A DNA stretch of 64,000 bases from Saccharomyces uvarum (GCA_947243795.1 OX365936.1:248001-312000), one strand, 5' to 3'; positions 12,264 to 22,580 are shown, counted from the stretch's first letter. Notes: generated by a model not told the origin, from the sequence alone. Translations and numbers: made by a program.

Positions 12264-14090
12264 ATGTTTACCGGTCAGGAGTATCATTCCATAAATTCTA
12301 CCTCTGCCAAGAAAAACAACAATAACAAGCGTGGTTGCGACGACACATCAAAGATCTCGAATAATAAAATACCGCATAAAAATGCTGCTGCCACTACGAG
12401 TGGCTCTGTTACAGCTCGGCCTTTGGACCCTAATGACATGAATTACAGTACCAATATGGCTGGTATGGTCGATCCGATGCATTATACTGCAGCCGACATT
12501 TCCGGTGGCACTACAGTTAGAAATTCTTTACCGCCCCAATATGCTAACATGGCAGCTGGAAACGCTAGTTTGCATAATCAAGCAATCAATGCTGGCGCTA
12601 ACCCAAACTACCACCAAGCTACATATCTTCGACAACAACAACAACAACAACAACAACAACCCATGAAAACTGAAGACGAGTCTCAACTCTATGGTGATAT
12701 TCTTATGAATTCTGGCGTTGTACATGATGCCAGTCAGGATTTAACCACTCATACGAACATAGACCAGCTGTCTTCCGGCCGCAAATCTGTACCAAACGAT
12801 GACACTACTGTCGCAGCAGCAGCAGCAGCAGCTGCTGCTGCTGCTGCCAACACCGCCAACACAAGTGCCTTAAATAAACAATTGTATTTGATGAATATGA
12901 ATATGAACAACAATCCACATGCCTTAAATGATCCGTCTATCCTAGAAACTTTATCGCCATTCTTTCAACCTTTTGGTGTGGACGTGGCACACTTGCCCAT
13001 GACAAATCCACCAATTTTTCAAAGTTCTCTGCCTGGGTGCGACGAACCTGTTAGGAGAAGAAGAATTTCCATTTCTAACGGTCAAATTAGTCAGTTGGGC
13101 GAAGACATTGAGACGTTAGAAAACCTGCATAATACCCAGCCACCTCCTATGCCGAACTTTCACAATTATCATAATGGTGCAAATAAAAATAAATATGTAC
13201 CGCATAGGCAGACATTCAATCAAGCAGCACCAGTCAATATCCCATTGTATGGCGCAAAAAAAAATACCAATCCCTTGAATGGCACTAGTTTGACAGACCA
13301 AAATTCAGATTATACAAAAGATCAGCGTCAGCATTTTGCTGGCTCGCTATCAAAAAATATTCCCACGGAGAGTGCAGGCGAGCTTGAGGGTATGACGACA
13401 TTTGCGCCAACTACCGACAGCGGTAATTCAACGAATAAAAACATGAATAAATCTTTACTCAGAGAATCCCACTCCAATCCCGGTTTCTCTGCAAAATCAC
13501 AAGCATCAAATATAAATTTAGCAAATAATTCTCAAGAAGAACCGACCCCTGGTACCTCGGCATGGAAAAGAGCAAGGTTGTTGGAAAGAAACAGAATTGC
13601 AGCTTCGAAGTGTAGGCAAAGAAAAAAGGTTGCTCAGCTGCAGTTGCAAAGGGAATTTGATGACATCAAGGACGAGAATAGAATTTTACAAAAAAAACTA
13701 AATTACTACGAGAAGTTGATTTCAAAATTCAAGAAATTTTCTAAAATTCATTTACGTGAACACGAAAAATTAACTAAAAAGTCGGACGATAATGGTGGTA
13801 CAAACAGTAATAACAATAGTGAAAGCACGACTGTGGACTCATTAAAAATCATCGAAGAATTGTTAATGATCGATTCAGACGTTACAGAAGTGGATAAAGA
13901 AACCGGTAAAATCATTACAATCAAACATGAACCGTACTCCCAACGTTTCGATAGTTATGTCGATGAAGATGATATGGATCTTGTGGATGATAAACTTACA
14001 GGAAGTAGAAATGATTCAGAAGACCAATCATTAGTTGATTCTGATAAGGATGTGAATGCACCTAACCTTAAGGAACGCGACGTTGTTTGA
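12264..14090 (+). CDS. CST6: bZIP transcription factor Cst6 (ATF/CREB family)
   Basis: The protein has 608 residues, about 20 more than I recall for S. cerevisiae. The bZIP lies at about residues 432-490: a basic region with ERNRIAASKCRQRKK followed by a leucine zipper starting near LQLQREFDDIKDENRILQKK. The N-terminal half is low-complexity, with a CAA-coded Gln tract (about residues 125-132) and an Ala tract of about a dozen residues (about 183-195, coded by GCA/GCT runs). The C-terminus is acidic. Cst6 binds TGACGTCA-type sites and controls genes for growth on non-optimal carbon sources and the CO2 response (NCE103). The tracts are likely polymorphic. Confidence 0.93.
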   Translation: MFTGQEYHSINSTSAKKNNNNKRGCDDTSKISNNKIPHKNAAATTSGSVTARPLDPNDMNYSTNMAGMVDPMHYTAADISGGTTVRNSLPPQYANMAAGNASLHNQAINAGANPNYHQATYLRQQQQQQQQQPMKTEDESQLYGDILMNSGVVHDASQDLTTHTNIDQLSSGRKSVPNDDTTVAAAAAAAAAAAANTANTSALNKQLYLMNMNMNNNPHALNDPSILETLSPFFQPFGVDVAHLPMTNPPIFQSSLPGCDEPVRRRRISISNGQISQLGEDIETLENLHNTQPPPMPNFHNYHNGANKNKYVPHRQTFNQAAPVNIPLYGAKKNTNPLNGTSLTDQNSDYTKDQRQHFAGSLSKNIPTESAGELEGMTTFAPTTDSGNSTNKNMNKSLLRESHSNPGFSAKSQASNINLANNSQEEPTPGTSAWKRARLLERNRIAASKCRQRKKVAQLQLQREFDDIKDENRILQKKLNYYEKLISKFKKFSKIHLREHEKLTKKSDDNGGTNSNNNSESTTVDSLKIIEELLMIDSDVTEVDKETGKIITIKHEPYSQRFDSYVDEDDMDLVDDKLTGSRNDSEDQSLVDSDKDVNAPNLKERDVV

Positions 14091-14406
14091 TTCAAGAACG
14101 ATGATTTAAAATGCTGGGTAAATTTGTACATGTTTATATTGGGGCCGCATTTTTCCGTTTCTATCGTTACTGTTTTTGTTTTGTATTAATTATTACTAAG
14201 ACGTTATATTTATGTAAGCATATGTATGGGATTTACGCATACTAATTTATCAGTAGTTTCCCCTTCTATTATTCGTTGTCCTTTTAATCTCTTTTCTTCT
14301 TTCCTAATCTATTAAAATTAAGTACAGTAGGTACACATTGTAAAGAAAAATTAATCGTTATATCGTTTGTGTTTTTTTTATTGTTTTTTTTATTGTTTTT
14401 AATTAC
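14091..14406. other. Convergent 3' region CST6/CKA1
   Basis: These 316 bases separate two converging genes. They are AT-rich, with a repeated TTTTTTTATTG unit near 14373-14398. No gene or repeat family is recognised. Confidence 0.6.
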
Positions 14407-15525
14407 TTATTTTGCAATTTGTTCTCTGATTGGGGCAAACCATGGGTGACCCATTGCTTCTTTAGCAGTTAATCTTTCTTGGTGGTCATATTTCAACAGA
14501 TTATCAATTAGATCAATTATTTCATCGTTATTGCTTAAATGTTTGTTACTATCATTGATAAATCTATGCCAAGGCTTTCTGATGTATTGATCCATATCGT
14601 AAAATTCTCTTGGTAACGTGATTTCATACTTCAACAAATACTTCTCAAAATCGGTTGTACCAAGCACTTTGACAATCTTGATAAGCTGGTCTGTATTACT
14701 GGTTCCATGGAAAAATGGTTCTCTTTTGAATATCATGGAAGCTAGCATTGTTCCAAATGACCATAGATCTAAAGAATAATCATACATTCTATAATCCACT
14801 AGTAGTTCTGGACCTTTGAAGAATCTCGATGCAACACGGACGTTATATTCCATATTAACATGATAAAATTCGGCCAACCCCCAATCGATCAATCGTAATT
14901 TTTTGTTTTTATGATCAATCATCACGTTATGCGGCTTAACATCCCTATGCATTATCCCCATCGAATGGCAATAATCTAAAGCCTTTAACAGTTCAAACAT
15001 ATAAAACCTAATTTCCAAATCGGTTAATTTAGGGTAAAGAATGCGAAAGTCTACGTTATCGATGTATTCGAAGACCAAGGCCGGTGTTCTAGAAATCGGG
15101 TCCTTTATTACATCAAATAAATGGATTATATTTGCATGACCGGTGTGAGGCAAATCAAAAATATAAGGTCTAATGAATTTTACAACATCTTCCTTTTGAT
15201 TTGTGTAATATTGGTCTTTTTGGAATGGTAAAGTCGTCGGAGGTAGTTTTTCGTTAGACAAATCCGTTAAGATTTTGATTTCTCTCTTAATTTTTTTCTT
15301 CTTAACGGGTTTCAACATTTTAATGACGATTTTAACTTTTGAGTCCAACTTAATACCCTGGAAAACCTCAGAATATTTCCCACGCCCCACTTTATTCTCA
15401 ATTTCGTAGCTCTTCGTATTTGTGGACCAATCAATAGTGGTATTTTCATAATCCCAATATTCCTCGGTTCTTTGCTTATTGATGTTCGTATAAACACGAG
15501 CTTCTGACAATACCCTGCATTTCAT
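14407..15525 (-). CDS. CKA1: Casein kinase 2 catalytic subunit alpha
   Basis: The 372-residue protein has the S. cerevisiae length. A further in-frame Met lies four codons upstream, but [18 protein letters not shown] is the conserved start. Motifs: glycine loop [15 protein letters not shown] lysine in KIVIKMLKP, the basic patch [11 protein letters not shown], catalytic loop [10 protein letters not shown], the CK2-specific DWG in place of DFG ([12 protein letters not shown]), and the MIFKREPFF segment. CK2 is a constitutively active Ser/Thr kinase with acidic substrate preference and works as a tetramer with Cka2, Ckb1 and Ckb2. It is among the most conserved proteins in the window. CAP2 lies upstream on the same strand. 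Confidence 0.96.
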   Translation of the reverse strand: MKCRVLSEARVYTNINKQRTEEYWDYENTTIDWSTNTKSYEIENKVGRGKYSEVFQGIKLDSKVKIVIKMLKPVKKKKIKREIKILTDLSNEKLPPTTLPFQKDQYYTNQKEDVVKFIRPYIFDLPHTGHANIIHLFDVIKDPISRTPALVFEYIDNVDFRILYPKLTDLEIRFYMFELLKALDYCHSMGIMHRDVKPHNVMIDHKNKKLRLIDWGLAEFYHVNMEYNVRVASRFFKGPELLVDYRMYDYSLDLWSFGTMLASMIFKREPFFHGTSNTDQLIKIVKVLGTTDFEKYLLKYEITLPREFYDMDQYIRKPWHRFINDSNKHLSNNDEIIDLIDNLLKYDHQERLTAKEAMGHPWFAPIREQIAK

Positions 15526-15841
15526 AGTTCGAATCAAGTTTTACTTCTATAATTTTCCCTACTTTTATCCTTGTACAAACTCGTCTAGCCTCCGCCAAAA
15601 AAAAATGCAATTGATAGGTGCAACACGCCGAGTAACAGCAACAATAATACTCTCCTCAAAGTTTATTATTATAAGTCAGTAGGGTTGACTAATTGAATGC
15701 TATTGAAATTTTCCAACGTTGGTCGAATTTTTGGATTTTTCGCTTTTTTTTCCAGGGTTCGTTGGAAATGATTTCAATATGGAGTTTACTATTGATTATG
15801 ATAGTGTATATATGTTGTATTTGTGCTATATATAAATACTT
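15526..15841. other. Intergenic: CKA1 promoter and CAP2 3' region
   Basis: These 316 bases precede CKA1 and follow CAP2, both on the minus strand. There are poly(A) and poly(T) tracts. The small plus-strand frame here (15693-15878) runs into the CAP2 antisense and looks spurious. Confidence 0.6.
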
Positions 15842-16702
15842 TTATAAGGACTGTAGGCCCTTGATGATTTCTGCATGAGCACCTTTATTGACCTCGGCTG
15901 AGGATGCAATCGCGGCATTCTTTGTTTGATGGAAGATATCTCTTGTCTTTTCGAAATAAACGGTTTCCAAGAGGTTTCTCATTTGAGACTCAATATCCTC
16001 AATCAAGGATCCCAAATTAGCAACGTGCGAGGTGGAGATAACGTCCAGCGGACGGGACATGTCCACGGCGACGTCCTTTTCCGTTTGTCTTGTTAAGTTC
16101 CCAGACAACATCATATTGGAGTCCTGGTCATTCTTTGTTTTGTCCAAGTGTAAGATAATTGTAGTGGTAACTTTATAATCGAAAGAGTCGGGGGTTGAAG
16201 GGGAAGCTGTGACTTCGAAAACATGGATACTGTCCCAATTGCTATGGTCAGATTGGGTTTTCTTGAAAAGCACCACCCCTGCGAAATCGTGTCCATCGAA
16301 ATCTTCTTCGTTAAGATCCCAAAGATACACACTGGAGATACCCCCTTCGTAGTAGAGATCTCTGTAAACATCGAAAGAGTCGTTGGCCAAGATCTCCATC
16401 TCTCTCAAAGGCGCAGAGGGAAAGGGACTGTCTTGCAAGTCCTCTGGGGACAATTCTGGGAAATAGGTGTTCGACCATGGCGATCTGAACGAGTCAATAT
16501 CACGGTTGTAATCACAGCAGAGATATTCGCGATGTGAATGAGTGGGGTCCTTCTGGATGGATAGGGGAACGTCTACTGAAGATAGCAGATCTTGCGCTAA
16601 CTTCGGTTGCAGTTCAATCAAATTCTTTAGATTTTCTTGCAATGCGGTGGGGTTCAGTCTTCTGAGAATGTCCAAAGCAGCATCGAATTGAGTGTCAGAC
16701 AT
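15842..16702 (-). CDS. CAP2: F-actin capping protein beta subunit
   Basis: The 286-residue protein begins MSDTQFDAALDILRRLNPTA, typical of capping protein beta. Internal family signatures include CCDYNRDIDSFRSPWSNTYF and the segment SSVYLWDLNEEDFDGHDFAG. The C-terminal helix is the actin-binding tentacle. Cap2 forms an obligate heterodimer with Cap1 and caps the barbed ends of actin filaments in cortical patches. No signal peptide or membrane segment is present. The upstream 258 bases to BCY1 contain an A8 run and nothing further I can name. Confidence 0.95.
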   Translation of the reverse strand: MSDTQFDAALDILRRLNPTALQENLKNLIELQPKLAQDLLSSVDVPLSIQKDPTHSHREYLCCDYNRDIDSFRSPWSNTYFPELSPEDLQDSPFPSAPLREMEILANDSFDVYRDLYYEGGISSVYLWDLNEEDFDGHDFAGVVLFKKTQSDHSNWDSIHVFEVTASPSTPDSFDYKVTTTIILHLDKTKNDQDSNMMLSGNLTRQTEKDVAVDMSRPLDVISTSHVANLGSLIEDIESQMRNLLETVYFEKTRDIFHQTKNAAIASSAEVNKGAHAEIIKGLQSL

Positions 16703-16960
16703 CGTGGTGGTCGCGTGGGAAGGGCGTGTTTATTCTCTCAGTTGAACGGCACTCCTTTATTCTCTACGAATACCTTTAGTTTTCATGTTCTCCGTGCAAA
16801 AAAAAAATACGTGTATAGAGTAGTAATATGGAGAATTTAGGATTTAAACAAGTGACATGAAACTATAAAGAAAGGGAGAGAAGACGCATTATATATTTAT
16901 TTATATATGTGGATGTGAAAAGTGAAAAACGAAGCGAATATTTGTTTTTTGTTTTCCTAT

Positions 16961-18211
16961 TTAGTGTCTTGTGGGGTCATTGAGCTTCAATACGTCTACC
17001 GCAGGACCTAATAGTCTTTGGAAGCCGCTTTTGCCCAAAGTGGCAACTTTGGTTCTCTTTGTAGCGGTCACGGTGGCCTGTCTGGGCAAGTCATTCAGCA
17101 AGGCCACTTCGCCGAAGTAGTCATGGTCCTTTAGTTTATTTATGACACCTTGACCCTCTTTGGAGACGTCCACGGCACCGTACTCGATCAGGTAGAAGTT
17201 CTCCCCCTGGTCGCCCTCGCGGATGATCGTTTCGCCTGGCTGGTAGATCTTGGTATCCAGAGCGTCGGCGAGCTTGGCACGGTCATACGTAGTCAAGCTT
17301 TTCAACACAGGCATGGTCTTCAACAGATCGTCGTACATGAGTCTCTTCTTGAAAGAGCTGCCCAACAGGATTTTCCTAAAGGTGAGCCTATCTAGCGCCC
17401 ACAACAGACAGTCGGAAGTAGCCACGACGGTGGCAGCACGGGGGCTGTTGTACATGAGAGCCAGCTCCCCAAAACTGGAGCCCGGACCGGAGGAGTTGAC
17501 CTTGTTGTCGTTGACGTAGAAGTCGACAGTACCCTGCTCCACCACGTAGAAGTAGTCACCCTGGTCGCCCTGCTTGATGATGGTAGAGCCATTGCGCACG
17601 GACTTCTCTTCCAGACAGTTGATGACCAGCCTTTTCGAGTCGGAGTCCAGCTTGTTGAAGAGAAAGTTGTTGCCAATGGACTTCTCCAGCCTTTCCAACT
17701 GCTGCTCGGACTTCTCCTTGTAGTGGTCCGGGGTCCAGTCGTCAAAGTTGTTTGGCTGCAGCGTCTCGCCGCTGACGGAGGTACGCCTTTGGGCGTTGAA
17801 GTGCATTGGGAGCGGAGGTGTGGAGCCCTTTTCGCCGCCATGTGGCTGCTCGTCCTGTGATAGCTGGTGGGCGTCCTGCTCGTGCGGGTCCATATCAAAA
17901 CCGTTCTTGAACACGTTGGAGTGCGGATCCTCGTTGACGAAGGGCGACTTGAACATGACACTGGATCTGGATCTGGACTGCGACTGCGCCGACTGGGGCC
18001 TGGACAGGGATTCGTCTGTCTCCGGGAACAGAACAATGTTTTTGGCGCGGAACTCGGGCTCCCTGGCCTTGAGGAACGCCCTCTGTTGCTCCAGCCTCTG
18101 GTTGAAGTAGTTGGCGGAAAACTGCAGCAAATCGGATGGATTAGCGGCGGCGATTTCATTCTGGAATAGCTGCAACTCAGCTTGCGATTCCTTGGACAAA
18201 GAAAACACCAT
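16961..18211 (-). CDS. BCY1: Regulatory subunit of cAMP-dependent protein kinase
   Basis: The 416-residue protein has exactly the S. cerevisiae length. It has an N-terminal docking and dimerisation region ([17 protein letters not shown]), then a linker with Ser-rich segments and the pseudo-inhibitory site QRRTSVSGE, with the phosphorylatable Ser at 145. Two cyclic-nucleotide domains follow, each with its phosphate-binding cassette: [19 protein letters not shown] and [19 protein letters not shown]. Bcy1 holds Tpk1-3 inactive until cAMP binds and so links glucose signalling to growth and stress responses. The gene is GC-rich, creating long antisense shadow frames. The region upstream is shared divergently with ULP2. 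Confidence 0.96.
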   Translation of the reverse strand: MVFSLSKESQAELQLFQNEIAAANPSDLLQFSANYFNQRLEQQRAFLKAREPEFRAKNIVLFPETDESLSRPQSAQSQSRSRSSVMFKSPFVNEDPHSNVFKNGFDMDPHEQDAHQLSQDEQPHGGEKGSTPPLPMHFNAQRRTSVSGETLQPNNFDDWTPDHYKEKSEQQLERLEKSIGNNFLFNKLDSDSKRLVINCLEEKSVRNGSTIIKQGDQGDYFYVVEQGTVDFYVNDNKVNSSGPGSSFGELALMYNSPRAATVVATSDCLLWALDRLTFRKILLGSSFKKRLMYDDLLKTMPVLKSLTTYDRAKLADALDTKIYQPGETIIREGDQGENFYLIEYGAVDVSKEGQGVINKLKDHDYFGEVALLNDLPRQATVTATKRTKVATLGKSGFQRLLGPAVDVLKLNDPTRH

Positions 18212-18556
18212 TATGTATTCGTACTCTTGTCCCTTGTGCTGCTGTGGGGTAGTGTGTATGTGTGTATATGTGTATGTGATGAGAGATGAAAACGGTGAAA
18301 GCGACGATTGATATAGCCGAGCGAATGGACCGTAATACTAAACCGTCCCTATTTCCTTTTTCCTTTTTCCCTTTTCCTGTTCGCTCAAATTTTCTCTTTT
18401 TTTGCTCCTTGCCGGCGAGAATGTCCGAGGCGGGCAGCGCGGCGCCATAACAAGCGCATCGTAGCAAAGCAGTTCAACTGGAGGCGATAACAGCCATGAA
18501 ATAAAGCAATCAGAAATAGCACAGACAGTGTGTAAGCTGGAGAGGTCACGGTTTTA

Positions 18557-18620
18557 ATGGGTGTGTGGGGGGAGTATATGGGAGGGGGTGTGGGGGTGTG
18601 GTGTGTGGTGTGTGGTGTGC
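18557..18620 (+). repeat. TG-rich tract resembling yeast telomeric TG1-3 repeat
   Basis: The top strand shows GGGTGTGTGGGGGG and then, after a short break, some 40 bases consisting almost entirely of G and T in units such as GGTGTGGTGTGTGGTGTG. This irregular TG1-3 pattern is what Saccharomyces telomerase makes, and Rap1 binds such DNA. Whether it is a captured telomere repeat or simply low-complexity promoter DNA cannot be decided from sequence alone. Confidence 0.55.
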
Positions 18621-18660
18621 CAATTGGTTATCCCCCTTCTCTGCTTTTTACCGCCGCGGT

Positions 18661-18743
18661 TAGCCGCCGAGGTCGGTATGCCCCTCATTTTGGGGTCTCG
18701 TTAGAAATTGAAAGTGCGGGGAAGCTGAGGATCTCGGCGGCTA
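18661..18743. promoter_or_regulatory. Inverted pair of URS1 sites (Ume6 binding) upstream of ULP2
   Basis: TAGCCGCCGA at 18661-18670 and its exact reverse complement TCGGCGGCTA at 18734-18743 match the full URS1 core bound by Ume6, which represses early meiotic genes in mitosis. A TATA element follows at about 18752-18760, directed toward ULP2. The distance from this TATA to the ULP2 ATG (about 340 bases) is long for yeast, which suggests either a long leader or a separate transcript. Confidence 0.7.
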
Positions 18744-18859
18744 ATCCGGGCCGTATATAAAGGCGGCTGTTTCGCCCCTGGTTGTTTCTTTCTTTCCCTT
18801 CTAGTGTTCAGGGCGCTTTCTCGTGGCCAGAACAGCAATCACGTGCCGCGTCGTTTGCA

Positions 18860-18925
18860 ATGACTTCCAGATCGCCGCGCTCTTCGTCCCTTTCCGCTAA
18901 GAGAAGCCAGTATAGTGTGATATAA
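18860..18925 (+). other. Short upstream ORF in the ULP2 leader (21 codons)
   Basis: ATG at 18860 opens MTSRSPRSSSLSAKRSQYSV and ends at TAA 18923-18925. It lies about 100 bases downstream of the URS1/TATA module and 176 bases before the ULP2 start, so only a transcript from the distal start would carry it. It is basic and Ser-rich, with no known family. Its role, if any, would be as a translated leader ORF. Confidence 0.3.
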
Positions 18926-19101
18926 TACGATATAATACGGCACCTCCAGTCCACCACGCCAGGATTACATTAGGTTACGTTGCAGTATATTCGTTTCCTC
19001 TGAGCGAGAGCGGGATAGAAGGACACCACACAGCATACCGCGTACCAAGTGCAATAATACACGTACATCTATGTATATTGCACACCGAATCTCGTATATA
19101 T

Positions 19102-22100
19102 ATGTCTGCCAGAAAACGCAAGTTTAACAGTCTTAAACCGCTAGACACTTTGAACAGCCCTCGCGCCCGATCCCCAAGGCCCTCTGTTTCTTTGCCCCCC
19201 AAGCGGTACAACACTTTCCGCAAAGACCCCAAGATAGTCGATCATCTTAATAATGCCTCCACGAAGGATTTCTTACCCATTCTACACACCGGTACAGAAG
19301 ACAGGAAACAGGTCGAACTGTCCGACGACGACGACCACGACGACCACGACGAAGGCAACAGTGGGCCCTCAGACCGGGAGTTCGAGCCCTTGAAAAGCTC
19401 TCCCTTGAAAAGGCACTCGGCGCTCAAAAGCACTTCGAATGGTCTTCTATTTCATATGTCTAATAATATTAATGATGCCGCGGCAACAACAACAATCCCT
19501 CTTGAAAATGATTCCATTGTGTCCACGAAACTGAACTTAAACGGCCAGTTCTCCTGTATCGATTCGAATACATTCCAAATCTACCGGCATAAATCTCCAT
19601 GCATAATGACTTTCATTTCGGATCACAACCATCCAAGATTTTCTTTATATTTCCAGCAATTGCTCATCAAGAACTCACAAATCAACCTTCTTGAGGATAC
19701 GAAGTTGATCATTTTGGATAAAAAAAACTCTTTAATGGCTGTGGTTCTAAAAGATTCAAAAAAACTCAATATGACTTTAAATGTAAATAATTCTTCAGTC
19801 AATATCAACACGAGGATCTTGATATGGTCCAACACTAGCTCCAATTCAAATAAAAGAATAAAATCCATTAAAAGATTTCTGTTAACGTCTTATTCTTCGA
19901 CAATAAACGTTCAAATCTTAGATAATAAAGAACAGATCCTGGAACGGCTGAAAGATTTAGCACACTCGACCTCTTCATCTCCGCCTCCTTCTCCGCCTTC
20001 ATCAAACATGGAAAGGGCAATAAATTCCACCAAAAGTGCATTCGATTCGCTAAGGCTCAAAAAACCCAAATTCTCGAACAGTGATGATGACAATCCGCAG
20101 ACTCACACGCGTTTCTTATCGAACAAACCACATGGTTTACAGTCCCTAACAAAACGGGCGCGTATCACGAACCCTGTTAGTAAAGATCACTCCATATCCA
20201 TACCGAAATCGAATATTTCGCCCTTGGATTTTTACAACAATGGTTCGACGAATACGTTGCAATCACATGCAGTTTCTCAATTAAGACGATCTAATAGAAT
20301 TAAAGATGTTTTGCAGTCGGACTCAAATTCAAACTCAAATACAGAAATCGACGATACTCTTGCCGAATTCGAAACTCCAGAGCCATTTAAGCCTAATCTC
20401 TGCTATAAGTTCAATGATGGTTCAAGTTACACTATAACAAACCAAGATTTCAAGTGTCTTTTCAATAATGACTGGATCAATGATAGTATCTTGGATTTCT
20501 TCACTAAACTTTACATTGAATCGTCCATAGAAAACGCGATCATCAAGCGAGAGCAAGTTTATTTAATGTCTTCTTTTTTTTACACAAAACTAATAAGTAA
20601 TCCAGCAGATTATTATTCCAACGTGAAAAAATGGGTTAACAACACCGATTTGTTTTCTAAAAAATACGTCGTCATTCCAATCAATATAAGCTGTCATTGG
20701 TTTAGTTGCATCGTGACTAATTTGGACGCGATCTTGGATTTCCATCGAAATAAAGATAAAAACGAAGCCATCAATTCGGACGAAATTTCGATTAATAACC
20801 CACTGGTTAATATCCTGACTTTTGATTCATTAAGACAAACCCATTCAAGAGAAATTGATCCAATAAAGGAATTTCTTATATCATATGCATTTGATAAATA
20901 CTCAATTCAATTAGATAAAGTCCAAATCAAGATGAAAACCTGTCCAGTTCCACAACAACCTAATATGAGTGATTGTGGTGTTCATGTTATTTTGAATATC
21001 AAAAAATTCTTCGAAAACCCCATGGAAACAATTGACATTTGGAAAAATGCAAAGATTAAAAGCAAACATTTCACCGCAAAACTGATCAATAAATATTTTA
21101 ATAAAGGTGAAAGAGGTAGTGCAAGGAAAGATTTGAGACATACTTTAAAGCTATTGCAATTGAATTATATAGGATATTTGAAACGTGAGAACCTGTATGA
21201 TGAAACTATGAAAAATGAGGAGAAAAAATCTACTAATACCGATAATGATGACGATGACGATGAAGAAATTCAAATTATTGAGAATATAAATCAGCAACCC
21301 AGTAAGGAAAACAACGCTCAGTTAACATCAGAAGCTCCCAGTCCCGAGGCTACCCAATCACCGCCACCGGATGTAAACAACCTCACCACTGAAACAGAAG
21401 CAACGAAACAGACAGGATCGGGAAATGCAGTTGACCATCAAATGAAACCGCAATCAACAGGAGAAATAATATCCGATGGGGAAGACTCCATACCTGCCAC
21501 TAGGGAAACCCCATCGGTTTCTCCTATTATTCGCCATAATATTCTACAAAGTTCGTCACCTTCGATGCCTGAAAGTGCAAGTAAAGCCGAACAAGAAGAG
21601 TTTACATCACCCTACTTTGGAAGGCCTTCTTTGAAGACAAGAGCAAAGCAGTTTGAGGGTGTCTCGTCACCAATAAGGAATGATCAAAGTCAATCATCCA
21701 TCCAGGATATAACTATACCATCGCCTAGACCAAAAAGGATTTACCCAAGCAAAAAAACCTCAACACTACCACCGTATATTCAAACCCTTTCCGCAGGCAC
21801 CACGGATCGTCCATCTGACATTCACGACGCCAATATTATTATCTCAGACACAGAGCAAGATTTGGAAACTAGACTGAATTTCCAGAACAATGATACTAGT
21901 GGTATTACTAATAAGGATGACTCAGACGTGAATCTGATTGGTGGTTTGTTGCCAACTACTTCAGAGAAAATTGACTATGATAGCAATCAAGATGGTAATG
22001 GTAATAACGACAGTCTTGGAAAAATTTTGCAAAATGTTGATAAAGAACTGAACGAAAAATTGGTTGACATTGATGACGTGGCATATAATAGACCCACCGA

Positions 22101-22296
22101 GGATCTTTTAAGAGCTAGCAAAAGGAGAAAGGAGCCAAGTCCACAACTTCTTTTGGATTACGAAAATGACAGTAGCAACGAGGAAGTGATGGTGCACATA
22201 AGCGAGCGAAATGATAATGAAAGCATTAATCAATCCCCAGATAATGCACATAATGAAAGAGGAGAACCCCATATACTCTTAGAAGATGACGCTTAA
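19102..22296 (+). CDS. ULP2: SUMO protease Ulp2
   Basis: The protein has 1064 residues from MSARKRKFNSLKPLDTL; an upstream in-frame ATG eight codons earlier lacks conservation as I recall it. The Ulp1-type C48 protease domain sits at about residues 450-690. The catalytic residues are visible: His in SCHWFSC (about 532), Asp in ILTFDSLRQ (about 575) and Cys in MSDCGVHV (about 625), with the oxyanion Gln in PQQPNMSDC. Long unstructured flanks, acidic at the C-terminus, carry probable SUMO-interacting stretches such as EEIQIIE. Ulp2 is nuclear and trims poly-SUMO chains, with roles in chromosome cohesion, rDNA and checkpoint recovery. The flanks differ a good deal from S. cerevisiae, while the protease core is well kept. 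Confidence 0.95.
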   Translation: MSARKRKFNSLKPLDTLNSPRARSPRPSVSLPPKRYNTFRKDPKIVDHLNNASTKDFLPILHTGTEDRKQVELSDDDDHDDHDEGNSGPSDREFEPLKSSPLKRHSALKSTSNGLLFHMSNNINDAAATTTIPLENDSIVSTKLNLNGQFSCIDSNTFQIYRHKSPCIMTFISDHNHPRFSLYFQQLLIKNSQINLLEDTKLIILDKKNSLMAVVLKDSKKLNMTLNVNNSSVNINTRILIWSNTSSNSNKRIKSIKRFLLTSYSSTINVQILDNKEQILERLKDLAHSTSSSPPPSPPSSNMERAINSTKSAFDSLRLKKPKFSNSDDDNPQTHTRFLSNKPHGLQSLTKRARITNPVSKDHSISIPKSNISPLDFYNNGSTNTLQSHAVSQLRRSNRIKDVLQSDSNSNSNTEIDDTLAEFETPEPFKPNLCYKFNDGSSYTITNQDFKCLFNNDWINDSILDFFTKLYIESSIENAIIKREQVYLMSSFFYTKLISNPADYYSNVKKWVNNTDLFSKKYVVIPINISCHWFSCIVTNLDAILDFHRNKDKNEAINSDEISINNPLVNILTFDSLRQTHSREIDPIKEFLISYAFDKYSIQLDKVQIKMKTCPVPQQPNMSDCGVHVILNIKKFFENPMETIDIWKNAKIKSKHFTAKLINKYFNKGERGSARKDLRHTLKLLQLNYIGYLKRENLYDETMKNEEKKSTNTDNDDDDDEEIQIIENINQQPSKENNAQLTSEAPSPEATQSPPPDVNNLTTETEATKQTGSGNAVDHQMKPQSTGEIISDGEDSIPATRETPSVSPIIRHNILQSSSPSMPESASKAEQEEFTSPYFGRPSLKTRAKQFEGVSSPIRNDQSQSSIQDITIPSPRPKRIYPSKKTSTLPPYIQTLSAGTTDRPSDIHDANIIISDTEQDLETRLNFQNNDTSGITNKDDSDVNLIGGLLPTTSEKIDYDSNQDGNGNNDSLGKILQNVDKELNEKLVDIDDVAYNRPTEDLLRASKRRKEPSPQLLLDYENDSSNEEVMVHISERNDNESINQSPDNAHNERGEPHILLEDDA

Positions 22297-22580
22297 AATC
22301 AGTTGTATCAGTTTTCTCCCGCCTTTCTTCCATACCCTCGCATAATAATACTAATAGTAATAATATTAATAATAATAATATACATACACATACACACATG
22401 AATAAGGCATACTTACTTTGTTCTTTTCCTCCGAATGCTAAGCTATTTTTATAACATGTTTATTTTTTTTCTTTAATAAATCTAATAACAGTAAGAAATT
22501 ATATAATAAAACGTATATCTTGATGTAGATATATATGTAAATATGCTAACATTTATTTCAAAAGAAAAGGAAAAGCCCTT

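Larger units (their letters stand above)
18212..19101. promoter_or_regulatory. Divergent BCY1/ULP2 intergenic region, GC- and TG-rich
   Basis: This 890-base region is unlike the other intergenic regions here. It contains pyrimidine tracts near the BCY1 side, a G-rich TG tract (18557-18620), two URS1-type sites, a GTATATAAAGG TATA element near 18752, a CACGTG E-box (18840-18845; Cbf1- or Pho4-type) and a 21-codon leader ORF. The main elements are entered separately. A minus-strand frame at 18177-18467 overlaps BCY1 and resembles the dubious ORF YIL032C, so I do not count it as a gene. Confidence 0.6.

Noticed and set aside
17392-18159. 255-codon frame antisense-parallel to BCY1
   Set aside because: It arises from the GC-rich codon use of BCY1 and is full of Ser/Arg/Pro/Thr without any family signature.
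18177-18467. Minus-strand frame of 96 codons over the BCY1 start and promoter
   Set aside because: It overlaps the BCY1 N-terminus and pyrimidine tracts, has no domain, and corresponds to the dubious YIL032C type of ORF.
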